NCBI RefSeq assembly: GCF_963675165.1
Contig: NC_087377.1
Coordinates: forward strand, 3,750,978 to 3,814,977
DNA length: 64,000 bases
Direction of reading: 5' to 3'
Source of the DNA: Halichondria panicea
Lineage: Eukaryota; Porifera; Demospongiae; Suberitida; Halichondriidae
This document shows positions 1 to 13,400 of the stretch, piece by piece. The position numbers and the translations under genes are program-made. The notes under the pieces are model-generated. The model saw only the letters and a list, made by a program, of their open reading frames with translations. It did no database searches and was not told the origin of the DNA. Positions within the stretch are counted from its first letter, which is position 1. The number at the start of each line of letters is the position of its first letter.

Positions 1-642
1 CTCGTTACGGAAGCATACACCACTTGTGCATGGAGTGTCCCAGTCACAGTCACCTGTTAATAGGAATGTATAAAGTTGTAAAACTTCAATGAGCATTGAT
101 TTGTAAGTAGTTTGATTGTACGTATGCAGTATGTTAATATGCATTCACTATAATTTATGCAGGTCCCCTCTATAATTACAGCTATATAGGTAATGGGTAC
201 CAAAGTTTCCATACTATGTGTTTGTATAAGGCCATCGCTAAAAATGTTTCACTGTGGAAACATGTACATGTAAAACGTACTATAGCGACACTAGTGATTC
301 ATATAATACAGAGCAAACCTTTACAAACAATTTACCCACCTTGCTCAGCCATAAAGGCAACAAAGATTGGTCGAGCTTTCCCACTAGTAGTCTCCACCTC
401 CACCTCCACACAGTCTCCCATGAAGATCACCACTAGTGTCTGATAGTCCATCCATTGCCCGTACTTTTTAGCCGAGTCCAAGTGAGGGGGATCGAAGCTG
501 ATGATGTCACCAATGACTGAGGGCATCTCAACAATGGGAGCGTTGGTGTCTGTATTGAATGTGACAGTGACTTGTTGTAAGCACTTGGTGGACGAGAGTG
601 TGGTGCTAGTGAAGACTGGAACGGCAGAGACAATCTTGGGTG

Positions 643-708
<66 letters not shown>

Positions 709-3124
709 GAAAAGGTGTATATAGTAAGCAGACGGCTAAATGGGTTGAATGCTACACCATTTGCAGATTATGATTATGGAGGACATTCAATTGGCATTCT
801 AACGAGTTTTCGCTTTTATAACGGTTAAGCGAACAACTAGGAATCGGAGGGTGGGGGGGGGGGGGGAGCAGTGTGCATCATGTTGTTTGTGATTTACAAG
901 CAAATAATGAGAACTGAAATACAAGTTTAGGCATGTAGTATGCCATAATATTATAGTTGCATGCACATAGTTATGTAAAAATTAGTTTTATAAGCGAAAT
1001 AACTGGGAATTTACTCTAATTGGACTACAGAAAGTACACACCCACTCACCATAACGACAGTGAGGTCCTTCTTAGAGTTCAATAGTATCGACTTCTTCTG
1101 TATTCTTGAGACTGACCTAATATCTCTTCTTCGTCTGGTTCCAGCCATGTCAGCCTCGGCACTGTCGCGTGAATCAGTTGAGCAACTTTCCGGATCACTA
1201 CGAATCAAAATCATTGGTCTGTTATCGTTTATAGTGTCTATTTCAACTCCAATTCGAACAGTGGTCGTACTGACGCCCATATCTGCGTCAGTTGCATCAG
1301 CCGGATCAGTGTTAGGATCAATATAGTTAGCATCAGTGATATTAATGACTATGATGCGAATCAATCGATCATTCCCAGTGCTAGCATTATACACAGAAGG
1401 TTCTTCCTGAGCATTAAGGTAGAATATTGAAGTGAGAGCTTCTTGGTACAATGATACCGATGCATTCACAGTTAGAGAAATAATATAAGTACTTAATTGT
1501 TCATCGATATAGCCAAGAAATTCAGCTTGGAGAGGATTGGGTGTTCGAAAAAACAAAGCTTCTTCTGAATCGAGAAGTCCATTGACTGCGGTTAGTTCAA
1601 CGGTCATTCGTGAGATGTTATGTCCCTCCTCATCAGTGAGAGAGGCTAGGAAGGTCTGAGTGATGGGGATGCTAGAGCCACCCTCTGTGAACGTGATAGT
1701 GTGATCAACATTCACTCCATTGCCTGTGGTAAAAACGAAGCATTTGTCAGCATTAGGGTAATTGACATTAGTTCCAGTTATGTGTCGTTGCTATATATTA
1801 TAGTATACCTAGCATGCATGCATTTCTGATTCAAATTCCGTGGCTTCCTGTATATCCACGCAAAGTTGTGAAATTTTGTTTGACCCGCTCTATACGGAAC
1901 TTATGTGTATTAGCGAACCAGACTTACCCAGGTCCACAGCGGGTCCATCATTGCGATCCATGACAAAGATATTGGTGACAATGTACATGACTCCACTGCG
2001 TACGCCCATAGTGTCCTCGGCCACTATAGCGATGGTCCTGCGCCCGTCAGTCACTGAGTTATTAGTGTACCCGTTCTGGTAGGACAATGTACGGAGGACC
2101 TGCATGGTGAGATGGTGAGGTGTGATAATATTATTGTTTAACGAAGAGAAATGCATAAGAGTAACTCAGAATGACCAGAGCAGTATGTGAAGCCCCTCTT
2201 AAGGGCCACCCCTGAAGAAAGGCCACCTGCATGGCCCCAAATAAAGTTTGTGTATATTCATCAACAAAGGACATACATGCATGTAGCTTGCATGTACAAT
2301 TTTGCGTGCGTATACGTAATGAGCGAAATACGGAAGTATACAGATACATGAATGCAATGCAGTATACATTGATTGTGTATACAAAGCATTTCATCAAGAG
2401 GTGCATGTATACACTCACCTGCTCATAGATTTGTGGAGTGGCCTCTCCACTGAGGACAATGGATCTGTTACCATCACCCAGTTCGGTTACATTCAGAGTG
2501 ATGTCATATAGACTAGGGAAGAGCAGGCGATCTTGCAGTCCGTCAACCAGTCCTGAATGAGAGAGGGGAGAGGGATCGATGAATGGTTAGCTGGATTCTT
2601 ATGTATAGCACTAAAGTTCCTAGCACGCATAATACATGCATGTATATTACTGAGTACTAGCTGTGCATTCATTGCTAACACAAGAAAGTGTGTTTTTGAT
2701 GTTGGAATTTGCTATTAATTTATATCTAAAAACACAGTAATTAGTATTGTATGTTATCACACTACAGGGAATCTGGGGTTTGGTTACAACAGTGCCTGTA
2801 ATAAAGAGGTGGCCTGCTAACTAAAACAGGCCCAAACACATGCTACGAAGTAGAGGTGATCTCTCTTATTTTGGAAATGCAATTGGAGAAACAAAAGTGC
2901 ACAGTTGGTGTGTATGTACCAGTGGCATGGATTGTGACAGATGAGATGTTAGAGTCCACGTCTCTGAGGTATATGTCCATGCCAATGATGAGTGGTTGGT
3001 CATCCTCAAGATACATGAAGGTGGACTCTACAGTTGGAGAGGAAGTATATGCACAGTTACAGAGTATACAGTACATGTATACCATGAGGCCTACTGTACG
3101 TACAAAGCAATTTATAAGATCAGT

Positions 3125-3190
<66 letters not shown>

Positions 3191-4185
3191 AACACCCAAA
3201 CACACATTTGCAGAATGGAGTTTGACTCGGTAACTATTCTTAAAAAGCTAAGGCCATAGCTATTATACATTTACCTATAATATTATATAGAAGTCTTAAT
3301 ACACACCATATTGACCATAGAGCCGACGTACCTGTTTCTCCATCCTGAACCAGTGGACCGTTCCTCAGTGCTGGGTCAGACACGAATGAGAGGACGGGAG
3401 CATCGTTGACTGGAGTGATGAGGATGGTCAGTAGACTAGTGGCACTGGTCGTGTTGGTCTCATCCTCTACTGAAAACTCAACAATCCTGTGCGGTGTGCA
3501 GAGATACATTATAGCTCAGAATCTAAACACTCTCAAAGAAGCTACAGCATTTTCAACTATGTATACATGTAGCTTTACTAGCACCCCTATAGCATAAAAC
3601 AAGCTATATACTCACTTAATTGCAAACATATCAAATTGTAGCAAATAAAGCCACTTTTTATTGATGGATTCAGTTCAATACACAAGCAAGCTATATACGT
3701 GATTGTTTTGCATTCATGCAGTCATGGTGGCAAACCTTGCTGGTTCTTGTGTGGGGTTGCCTGGGTTGGAATCATCATGGCGATACGTCAAGCTCCTGAG
3801 TATAACTGAGTACACCTCCTGAGTTGCAACTCCAGTCACCTCCTGCAGTATCAAACAAAAAAGCATCACGTTCATGACCAGTGTAGCTACATGTACTATA
3901 AATGTTCAAATCTTCTGGTTTTTGATGTACCCAAAATACAATCAGACAAAATTGGGAGTGCATATTGATTATATAGCGTAATTGGCTATCTCTATAGAGC
4001 CCAGTGCATGTATTGACCAGTAATAATTATGAAAGTGGCATGCACTATTTCACATGACGTGTCATGAGACGTACCAATCTGTTTGAGGTGGTGTTGTCGA
4101 GATCTAGGCCTAGTCCGGTGAGATTAGCACTGATAGTGATTGATTCAAACTCTACGTCAACAGCATTCGTTAGTGTCACTGTGGC

Positions 4186-4225
<40 letters not shown>

Positions 4226-7200
4226 TGTTGTGTGTACCAGTTAAATATCACATGATATATATCACTAAAGAATAACCCGCATGAAAAAAGTGTCGAAAAC
4301 TTAATAGGCCTTTCAAAGAGCTATTAAATACTAGTTATTAACTAAAGTATAAACCCTAAAATAGTGGTTAGTGGAAATGATTTTTGTCACTCACCTCTGA
4401 ATCATAGCAAAGGGGTCGGTGTCGATGACTACTAGTTGACGGACTACTTCACTCTCCCCATCACGCTCAGTGTACGTTACTGTGGCCTCAGTTACCATGG
4501 GAGCAGAGCCGTCCAATGAAACGACAGGAGCATCATTGACATTGACAATATCCACGGTGATGAACTGCTCGTTGCTGTCATGCACTCCATCAGAAACAAT
4601 CACTCCAATAGTTCTAGTATCTCCAGTAGGCTCGGTCATACTGAAAGAATGCAGATAATTATACGTGGCCAATGAGTATACGTAGTTTTGCTATACAGTA
4701 TAGCAAAAATTATTAACAGGCAGTTTGAACCAACGAAAATTATCCGATTGATTATAGCTATAGCTCACTTGTTGTGGTAGGTAATGTTGGCCAGCAGTTG
4801 CGAGTAGAGGTCAGCTGTTCCATTGCCATTGATGGTCAGCTCACCATTGCTAGGGTCAAACTGCAAGTACGTAGGTTACTGATATAACAGAGAGCGATAA
4901 GTTTGAAAAACTAATGAGGTGCACAGGTGAATTCTTCTAAATACACTAACAAATATGATCTCTTCAATTTGAAACAAAATCGAAATGTCTCCGATCTTCA
5001 GTACATGTGTACAGTCATTGTTTACATGTTTGTTACTATAGCAACACTGCAAAAACACACACTGTTGACAGAATAACAGGTAGCCACATTAAAGACACCA
5101 CAAAGGGGGTGTAACTGGTCTAATCAGACCACATAGCGTATTCATAGACGTGGAGAAACTCCACAACTAAAGAAAGTATTGACCAACAAAAAAATGGGAT
5201 AGATTAGTACGCATTAACTCACGTTGTAGTTGAAGTCTGGGTGCTCGTATGTGACTGACAGTTGCTCGGGGTAACTTGACACGAAGCCCATAATCACCAC
5301 TCTAGCAGACATCATTAAGTATCTGCAGGGGACGGTTATGCATCTATTAAAAAAGCTGTGCAGATCACCAATATGTGCAGATCACAAAATGATATAACAC
5401 ACAGCGTACTTTTAAGAGCTTGAAACTATAGACTGTTCATTAATTTAAGGCGTAAGACGCATTCTGTATAGAGCTATATACATATAGTGTCGTGCATATT
5501 GTCTTGAGCAAACTAAAGGCTATAGTTTATGTAGACTACTCAGATGTTAGCTCACTATACACATAACTGTGGCCACCTACGTTTAATTTTAGGGAGAAAT
5601 AGTTAATTAATTCTCAAAACCCACCTTGTGGGATGATCTTGATCAGTGACAATCAGAGAGCCTGCCACGATCTGTATGAAGTCTCTCTGTCCCTCTACAA
5701 ACTGAACAGTCGTGTTTGGTGTGTAACTGATAACTGGTGGGTCATCGTTGCGACCAATGAAGTAGAGAGTGACACAAGCCGTTGAGGAGTACAGTCCATC
5801 TCGGGCAATAACACAGACCTCCCTGCACACACAGAGAGAAAGAGAGACTTAAAGAGCATACACATTATACTTCATTAAGAGAAGGTAGCAGCAGATGACA
5901 ATGTACATAATTATGGTATAGCATGCATAATCTTGAATCCACCATTGTTGTAAGTATACAACGTACACCTAGCACATTCCATAGATTCTAGAAGACACTG
6001 ATTTTAGGTGTCTAGGTAGCACATACCTTGGCACATAGTCAGGGTGTTCCCTGGCAATGTATCCGATAGAGTCCAGGGCAGCTGCAATTTCCTGTCTGCT
6101 GAATTGCTCATCTCCGTCAGGTGAAGTCTCGTCATCTCCAGTAAACTCCATTCCAGCCACAACCTCGCTGTAGGGGGAAAGTAAAAGTTAAAGCTTACTC
6201 ACTACACAGTCATGCAAACAATATAATAGGTGCATGGTGAACAAATAGCTATGTTAAGTGGCTGATGAAGCTGTTAGCTCTACAAACTGCAACGCATGCT
6301 TTTAATTACCGGTTTAGCTGTTAGATACAGTGTAAGTGTACACATGTACACGTATATATAATACGGCTACATTTAGCTGTGATAATAATCAATGATCATG
6401 GTGAAATCAACAGTTACTGCCTTTGTTTTAGACAAGCAGAGTCTGCAATCTCTGCTGCTAGCTATACGTACATTTATAATTATGCAGTCAATTGAGCTCA
6501 TGCAAAGGTTACTAACACGTAAGTCTGTGCATGGCGAATCTAGTTGGGATAAAATTAATACTCACGTAGCATCAATGTCCAGACCAGCGAGGCGGCCCTG
6601 AGGGTCATTTTGGAATATTGATCTGCTTCGAGCAAAGTAGAAAGGTGTTCGTCCTGCAGCCATTGCTTCGGTCGGATAAATATCCACCTGGAGAGTGCAT
6701 GGGAGAGAAAAAGACTAATAGTTGATAAGCAAAGTAGATCTATACGTATAATAATAATGAACATGTATGGCTTATATCTTGCAAGAAATACACAGTTGAT
6801 GCAGAATTTGTGATCATAATTATTAGCAAGCTACTGTGTATAGTATTATGACAGACAGGCGGGGAAAACATTCCAACTAAATTTATTTACCGAAACGTCG
6901 ATAGACTCCACTCCATTCAAAACCACCAAGTACAGACGTGTCCAGTTCTAAAGAGAAACAAGTATAAAACAGGATGCACAGTACGTCTTATACATGTATC
7001 GGTCATCATCACCAAACACTGCAGGGTATACATACTTTATAGAGGTAGTGAGGATAAAAGGGGAGAGTGAGGGATAGTGCATGGGGATTGAAGAAAAGTG
7101 GAGAGAATGGGAAGAAAGGAGGTGAGAATGACACTATTAGCTATAACATAAAACACTCACTCCTCCATCCTCTGATAGAAAGAATGACGAGAGATTCGTA

Positions 7201-8644
7201 TTATTTGGGTCGAATAGAAACACGACTTCGTTCAACTCGAAGTATTCATTATTATAACTCAGCGTTGTGTTATCAGGAATGTTTAAATCGAGCAAAATAA
7301 CACGACAAGTCTCCGAGCAACCATCACTCGGATTAAGATTACCATCATCGCATTCTTCAAATTCAATAATTCGTATTCCATCTCCACATACAGAGCCACA
7401 GATTGAGGGCTCTCCATCATCGCAAGAGTATCCTGTCTCAATTTGACAAGTGTTGTTGCAACCATCGCCAGTTATAGTGTTGTTGTCATCGCATTGTTCT
7501 GTGCCAAGTATCAGTCCATCACCACAGATAGGATAGCACATAGAGGGTTCACCACTGCTGCATTCAAATCCTACCTCCATTTGACAAATATCGTTACATC
7601 CATCGCCAGTCATATTATCGTTGTCATCGCAACTTTCAGGAGCTATTATCAACCCATCTCCACATACAGGGACACAAATCGAGGGCTCTCCATCGCACGA
7701 GTACCCTGTTTCAATTTGACAAGTGTCGTTGCAACCATCGCCAGTTGTAGTGTCGTTGTCATCGCAAACATCAGTTCCTTCTATAGTGCCGTTGCCACAA
7801 GTTGCCGAGACCAAAGCTGCACAGTGATAAAAAATGTATGATTGTGTGTATAATTCAGCAAAGCAAGCAAATTGTGTGAAGTTAAGATCAACGCAGTGGA
7901 ACCATTTTTAATTAGCGGCCACCCATGAAGAAATGTCAATTGCGATTTAAGGCCATGCAAACAACCCTTCAACAACCATAGACCTACTCAGTCTGTATAA
8001 TGGTTGCCCAAAATTAATGTGTCCGCTATAAAACAGTTCTCTCATACAGAACGAAATGCTGAACATGCAATACACTAAAATTGCTTTAACTGCTGAAACA
8101 TAGACCATTATTATGTTCCACCATGCATATGCCACACATGCAGAGGCAACCACTGGTTCACTGCAGACCACCCAACCACCCAACACATTCATAGTCTAAT
8201 ACAACAATTCATAGCTGTAAGAAAGCATGCATGCACTGCACACACACAGTGTTTCAAGGTAGGTATGTTATGAATAAATCATATTTTCAAAGAATTTTAA
8301 CGACTCAAGTTAGCAAAATTGAGAATTCAGTCTCACTACATGCAGCCGAAGAAATGGTGGTACGGTGAAATGTGGTACAACAATAAAATATGCAAACTAT
8401 ATAATTATTTGAGGGTCCATAACTTCAAATGTGTTAGGAACGTTACCGACTTAAAATTTAGCTAACAGACGCTTTAGTAGCTGTTTGGTAGTGTGCGGTA
8501 AAATTAATTATGGTAGATAATTTTATGGCCACATCAATATTATATACAGCAATGTATTAAATGGGACAGGAGAATGGGCTTGATTGTTTACTCACCAAAT
8601 GTAAGTGACATGGCCAATAACAAAATAAATAATGTTTCTTTCAT
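1..8644 (-). CDS. Secreted/adhesive protein: 4x DUF4215-type repeats plus cadherin-like chain (3' end outside window)
   Basis: Eighteen exons read on the minus strand with GT/AG borders and phases that chain throughout: 8596-8644, 7161-7816, 6891-6947, 6566-6687, 6027-6167, 5625-5822, 5223-5322, 4769-4860, 4395-4640, 4075-4186, 3736-3842, 3332-3486, 2920-3027, 2419-2552, 1928-2099, 1050-1723, 340-643, 1-53 (about 1,160 codons). The start is the ATG at 8644; exon 1 plus the first codons of exon 2 give a signal peptide (KETLFILLLAMSLTF, then ALVSA). Exon 2 holds four Cys-rich CGDG...DDGN...DGC..TC units matching the Myxococcus Cys-rich (DUF4215) family. Later exons repeat a cadherin-like pattern (DG..S......I.V..VNDAP) with junction motifs RNDDPP, VNDAPV (twice), RNDGPA and INDNRP. 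Exon 16 carries a furin-like GTRRRRD. The ectodomain probably works in adhesion or matrix; any transmembrane segment would lie beyond position 1. No stop is visible. Confidence 0.8.
645..705. repeat. (TG)n microsatellite abutting a splice acceptor
   Basis: About 30 TG units. On the coding (minus) strand this is a CA tract that runs directly into the AG acceptor of exon 17 of the cadherin-like gene. Confidence 0.9.
3125..3189. repeat. (CA)n microsatellite
   Basis: About 32 CA units inside the intron between the exons at 2920-3027 and 3332-3486 of the cadherin-like gene. Confidence 0.9.
4187..4220. repeat. (GT)n microsatellite abutting a splice acceptor
   Basis: Short GT array. On the minus strand the CA tract ends in the AG acceptor of the exon at 4075-4186. 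Confidence 0.85.
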
Positions 8645-9156
8645 CCTTGGGAATAGAAAATAATGTTGATGTCTGCAACTAGAGATGGTCTTTGTCTTTG
8701 TCTTCTCCTGATCTAAACTCTTAGCTACACACTCAAAGCAACAGAAAATTGCAGCCACAGCACAATAATTATGTTGTGCAGTGTTGCTCCAGGCAGTACA
8801 CGCCCCCTTCTCCAATGGTCCAACAACAGCCCCTCCCACTTTTCAGTCTGCGCAACTCCTAGTCCACCTTCTTAGATCTAGCACCTCCTCGAAGATCTGC
8901 AAGCTCTTGCAGGCTTTCAAGATCGTAGATATAGATCCCAGTAGAGATTGCAAAGTAGGTCTAACTAGCTACCAGCTCTAGCTAAGTTGCACAAACTGAG
9001 AAGTTGCATGCAGTTGCTAATCAGGTACCGCCTCCTTTTCGTCACGAGAGACAGAGTTTAGGTGGGCATCCTTTAGAGCGAGCTAATAGAGGTGGAAGGT
9101 TGTCATTGTTTTACCCCATCTGTTTTTCTTCTCCTCGATCTACTAGGTATATAAAG
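8645..9156. promoter_or_regulatory. Divergent intergenic region, putative bidirectional promoter
   Basis: These 512 bp separate the start codon of the minus-strand DUF4215/cadherin-like gene (8644) from that of the plus-strand Death-domain gene (9157). They should hold both 5' UTRs and promoters. A GTATATAAAG sequence ends next to the ATG at 9157, too close to be a normal TATA box. No other element is recognised. The regulatory role is inferred from the layout. Confidence 0.45.
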
Positions 9157-10075
9157 ATGAATGTTTGGATACTGTTGTCACTGCAAGTGATCCTGATTTC
9201 TATATGTACTGGAATTAAACCAGGTTAGACTGTTGCTTTCTAAGTTTTCTCTACAGATATAATTATGTACTCTGGGTTATAGCTATACACGTACGTATGT
9301 ACATCAGCTAAGCCAAGGTTTATACTCCAATTCACATTGATTGCATATGTATTATTAGTATTATTAATGATCCGTTTCTTTCATAGACGACAGACCAACA
9401 CTTCCGAAACTTCTCAAGTTTAAACTGCCTGACAAGAAAACGAACATTATCACACGAGTTGCCAGTGACTACACACTATTTGGGACACTGTTATTGAACG
9501 ACGAAGATGGGACAATAGTCGAGATTATTAAGCAATCGAAAATGCACGATTCCGTAGAGATTACCATGGAGATATTCAGACAATGGTTGAGGTTGTACAG
9601 TGCTGATTCCGCGCCGTCTTGGCAAATGTTGGTACACGTTTTACGACAATGTAATCTGAACACTGTTGCTAACGACATAGAGTCGATGTACGGCGTGGTG
9701 AATGACGAAGACATACAAACAAAAAAACCGACTTCATTAACTAATAATGAGCTCTCTACAAATCCAAGTGAACTGCACCCAATATACTCGTTCAAGGAGC
9801 TGAACAAAGCAGTATCTGAAATCGGCAACTGGTATGGACTTTGCAGCAATCTAGACGTGGAACGTGGCCTGTTGTCAGAGTTACAGCATTCAAACGAACA
9901 CATCTCGATCAAGAAGACACAGTGTTTGGAGGCTTATTATGACCAAGGTGAGGCAACGTGGGAGAGACTGATCACTGCTATAAATGACTATCCCATTCGA
10001 AACAGAAGAGTGGCTAAAGAACTAGCAGACAAACATGGAATCGACTTTAAGAATTTGATAAAAGATGAACTATAA
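9157..10075 (+). CDS. Signal peptide plus two tandem Death domains
   Basis: Two exons, 9157-9223 and 9387-10075, joined in phase 1 by a GT/AG intron (251 aa). Exon 1 encodes a hydrophobic leader (MNVWILLSLQVILISICTG) typical of a signal peptide. Exon 2 encodes two regions with Death-domain character. The first, about residues 44-126, has FRQWLRLYSADSAPSWQML, matching the family pattern (F/L)..WL....SW..L...L. The second, about 156-242, has IGNWYGLCSNL and CLEAYYDQGEATWERLI. Death domains normally work in cytosolic adaptors, so an N-terminal leader is odd; the leader could instead be a membrane anchor. The gene diverges from the gene at 1-8644 and converges on the EGF gene copy at 10410-16335. 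A nearly identical second copy of exon 2 lies at 16544-17232. Confidence 0.75.
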
Positions 10076-10234
10076 TTTTTAGCATTCAATTTTTCTATTG
10101 ATATATATCCCCTATAAGCAAGTCTGTTTTCAGCACACTGACAATTAAGGTGATAGGGTATATAATGGTTTTAATTAATAGCAGGGAATTATGATAATGA
10201 TAAGCTTGCATGCATGCACATGCATATTAAACAA

Positions 10235-10240
10235 TTTATT
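10235..10240 (-). terminator. Poly(A) signal AATAAA, unit 1
   Basis: AATAAA on the minus strand, about 170 nt past the proposed stop codon at 10410-10412. The equivalent in unit 2 is at 17396-17401. It supports this interval as the 3' end of the EGF gene. Confidence 0.45.
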
Positions 10241-10409
10241 CACCTCGTCAAAAATACAACTATGCAATGAATATTTCTTTATGATTACCATAATTATACA
10301 AATTATTGTAGCTGGATGCTCTTATATGCATATTAGCTACTATTATGCCAAATATGTCACTATAAATTATTACAACCCCTAAGATAGTCAGAGGATTATA
10401 CATTATCAA

Positions 10410-13400
10410 TTATAGGCAATCATAAGACGCTATCATAAGACAACCACTAATAAAACATGGTTGGTGGTCTACAATAAATGAAAAACCTAAATCAGCCGAC
10501 AATTTGCATCTAATTTTTGCGAAAAAGATCGTGATGTCATATCTATATAGCTAGTACCAGTTGTTGTTTTTTTATCTTTTTGTTGCGAGGCCATTAGCAA
10601 TTACATTTGATGCTCGCTAAACATTTCAGTAATACAGTGCAATTACATCGACTATAGCTCCTAATGTTCTGATACTATTATGGTAACACTTACCAGCTTC
10701 ACACACTCCCTCCACTAGTAGTGTACCAGCCGGACACTCACAGCTGTAGTTACCCTCAACGTTTACACAAAACATGGAGGGTTCACAAAGGTCAGGGCCA
10801 AATATGTCCAAAGCTGCCACCAAACACTCGTTGATATCTGTAAATGGAGAGAGATGATTATTTGGAGCCACTATTGCATAATGCATCGTCGTATGCATGT
10901 GTTCAGGTTTTAGTATTGAGTACTTTTACACAACTAAAACTCATCGAAACCTGCAGTAAGTGGCCACCCTTGCATGGGCAGACCAACATGCAGTGGCAGT
11001 AATAACGAGGTGACCTGCATGCTATGGAGAGACTTTGAGGCCTATATAATATTGACCTGGCTGTATTATATAGGAGGACCTGCATGCTATATACTGTAAC
11101 TAGAAATGAGATCCGGCTTATTTCTATACCCCCTCACCTGTACATCTCCCCCCAGGCAACAACTGGTATCCCTCACGACACGAGCATTCATAACCTCCCT
11201 CCAAGTCAGTGCAGATCTGCTCACACGGATTCTCCTGACATTCGTTGATATCTGTGAGAGGTGGGGATAAGTTTTATGACTGGCAACCTCGATCAATATA
11301 CAAGAGGGCTACAATGGACACTCATAATTATATCCTCTTAAACATAGTTTCAAATTCTGCTCCCAAAAATCATACAATGCAGAGTGAATTATTCGAATGC
11401 TTCAACGTACTTGTGCAATTCATTCCATTGGACGCCAATTCGTAACCAGGGAGACAACCACATGTTTCCATTCCGGATAATCTCACACATGATTGGGCAC
11501 AGCTGTTACTAGCATCACACATCGCTACCGGGTCAACTGTAGAGGAAGTGAAGAAGGAAATAAATTTGGAGAAATTTAAAACCAGTGGGAGAAGGTTAAT
11601 AGTATAATAGTGCATGATTGTACCTTGACAGGTTCTGTTGTCGGTGTTGATGGTGTACCCTTCATTACAGCTGCAATCAAACCCTCCAATAGTGTTGGTG
11701 CAGATCTGATGACAACCACCATTGAGCAATGAGCACTCGTCAACGTCTGAAGGAATATGCACGCAGGAAAATTAACACAATCATTATAAGATGACATGTG
11801 GGCCAATCTAAACACATTATTTTATAGGCCTTTCGAAGAGCTATATACAAAATGCAATTTCCGAAATAATTCATCCACTTACCTCTACATTCTGTTTGGT
11901 TGAAGAGCTCGTAACCAGGGTAACAGGCACACTCGAAGCTTCCTGGTTGGTTGACGCACAGATGATCACAGCCATGGGTACTGTTACACTCGTTGATATC
12001 TGAGGAGATTGATAGCTTACATAAAGAAATTATGGGTCCTAAAACTAGGAGAATCGCACTATAAATCCTATAATTATAAGTGACAGCTCCCAAAGACATA
12101 AATAACATACACATATAGCAAATTGCCTGAGGGGTGATAGCTTACCGGCACACTTTGACCCGTCTCCAAGATACCCTTGAGGGCATGGACCACACATTGC
12201 CCCCACTCCTGGAGCAGGGACGTCCACACAATCCACACCCATAAAACAGTCAAAGTTGGCACAGCCGTCAACGTCAGCCTCACAGAAGTCACCCTCCCAA
12301 CCTGAAGAGTGCCGTACATGCATGACCTGGCTTGCTATAGATACAGATCTATATAGCTATTGTAACAAGTTGCACCATACCTTGAGGGCATACACAGTTG
12401 GAGACGACAGTACTGGCACTCTGGTCCACCACTCCCTCCAGTGTGCAGTTGCCATTATTCTCACAAGCACAGATCACAATCTATGGGAAAATGTAGTGGA
12501 ACTAAAGGAACCTCCCTCCAAAATACAGTACTTTCACAATCAGCCATACAATGAAGCCATAATCATCATTTTAGCCATTAATTTTGTATATATGCCATAA
12601 GGTACAAACTATCTTACCTGCACTTCCAGAGTTGACCCAGCATCCAGCTCATCAGTCGCCAAAAACACGAGAGAAAGATCGACAATCGTATCAAGCTGCA
12701 ACCTGAAGGTGTACTCCACAGTAAAATTTCCATTGGGGGTAGGCAGTAGAGTGGCCCTAGCTGGCAGTCCGTCCACCAGTGTAACGTTGATAATGCCCTT
12801 GTCATCAGTCACATTGAACACCAGTACAGCCTCTTCCCCCAGCGTAACATAGAGGCTGTCAGGACCGTTGATCATGGGAGGGAAGTTGGCTGTCGGGGTA
12901 TAGAGTTGAAAAGTTGCAGTTAATGTTTGTATTGTATAGAGACTGTAGTTGCTACTTCCCTTAGTATGAGCCTCTGCATGCATATAATTAATGTATGGAA
13001 TATATATAAGAGTATGACCACATAGTAGAGTATTAGTAGATTAACATTGATGCATGTGTATAACGTACCTGCTTGCATCTCATCTTCATCGATTTGGGAA
13101 ATAATAGTCATGGTTTCAACGCCGATATTGATATCCCCTGTTTCTATGGAGTCAAAAATGCACTCGACATTGTCTCCACACATTTGAAGCACTTCTGCTG
13201 ATGCATTTGCTACCACTTCATCCAGGTAGGGTGGATCGTGGTCAAGGACAGCAAAGTCTTCAGTAGCCAAGCCCTCAGGGTAAGTGAAGAGAGACTCTGA
13301 AGCATTCACTTGCCCTGTGATCACAAACAGTACACAGTCAGTATGTCTTTGATCGATAATTTTGATAATTATACTGGAGGTATACAATACCCAGGATACA

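Noticed and set aside
501..828. Frames encoding poly-Cys/Val repeats
   Set aside because: Products of reading the (TG)n microsatellite.
9469..9912. 147-codon minus-strand frame, repeated at 16626-17069
   Set aside because: It is the antisense shadow of the tandem Death exon, which has splice support, domain motifs and a signal-peptide exon.
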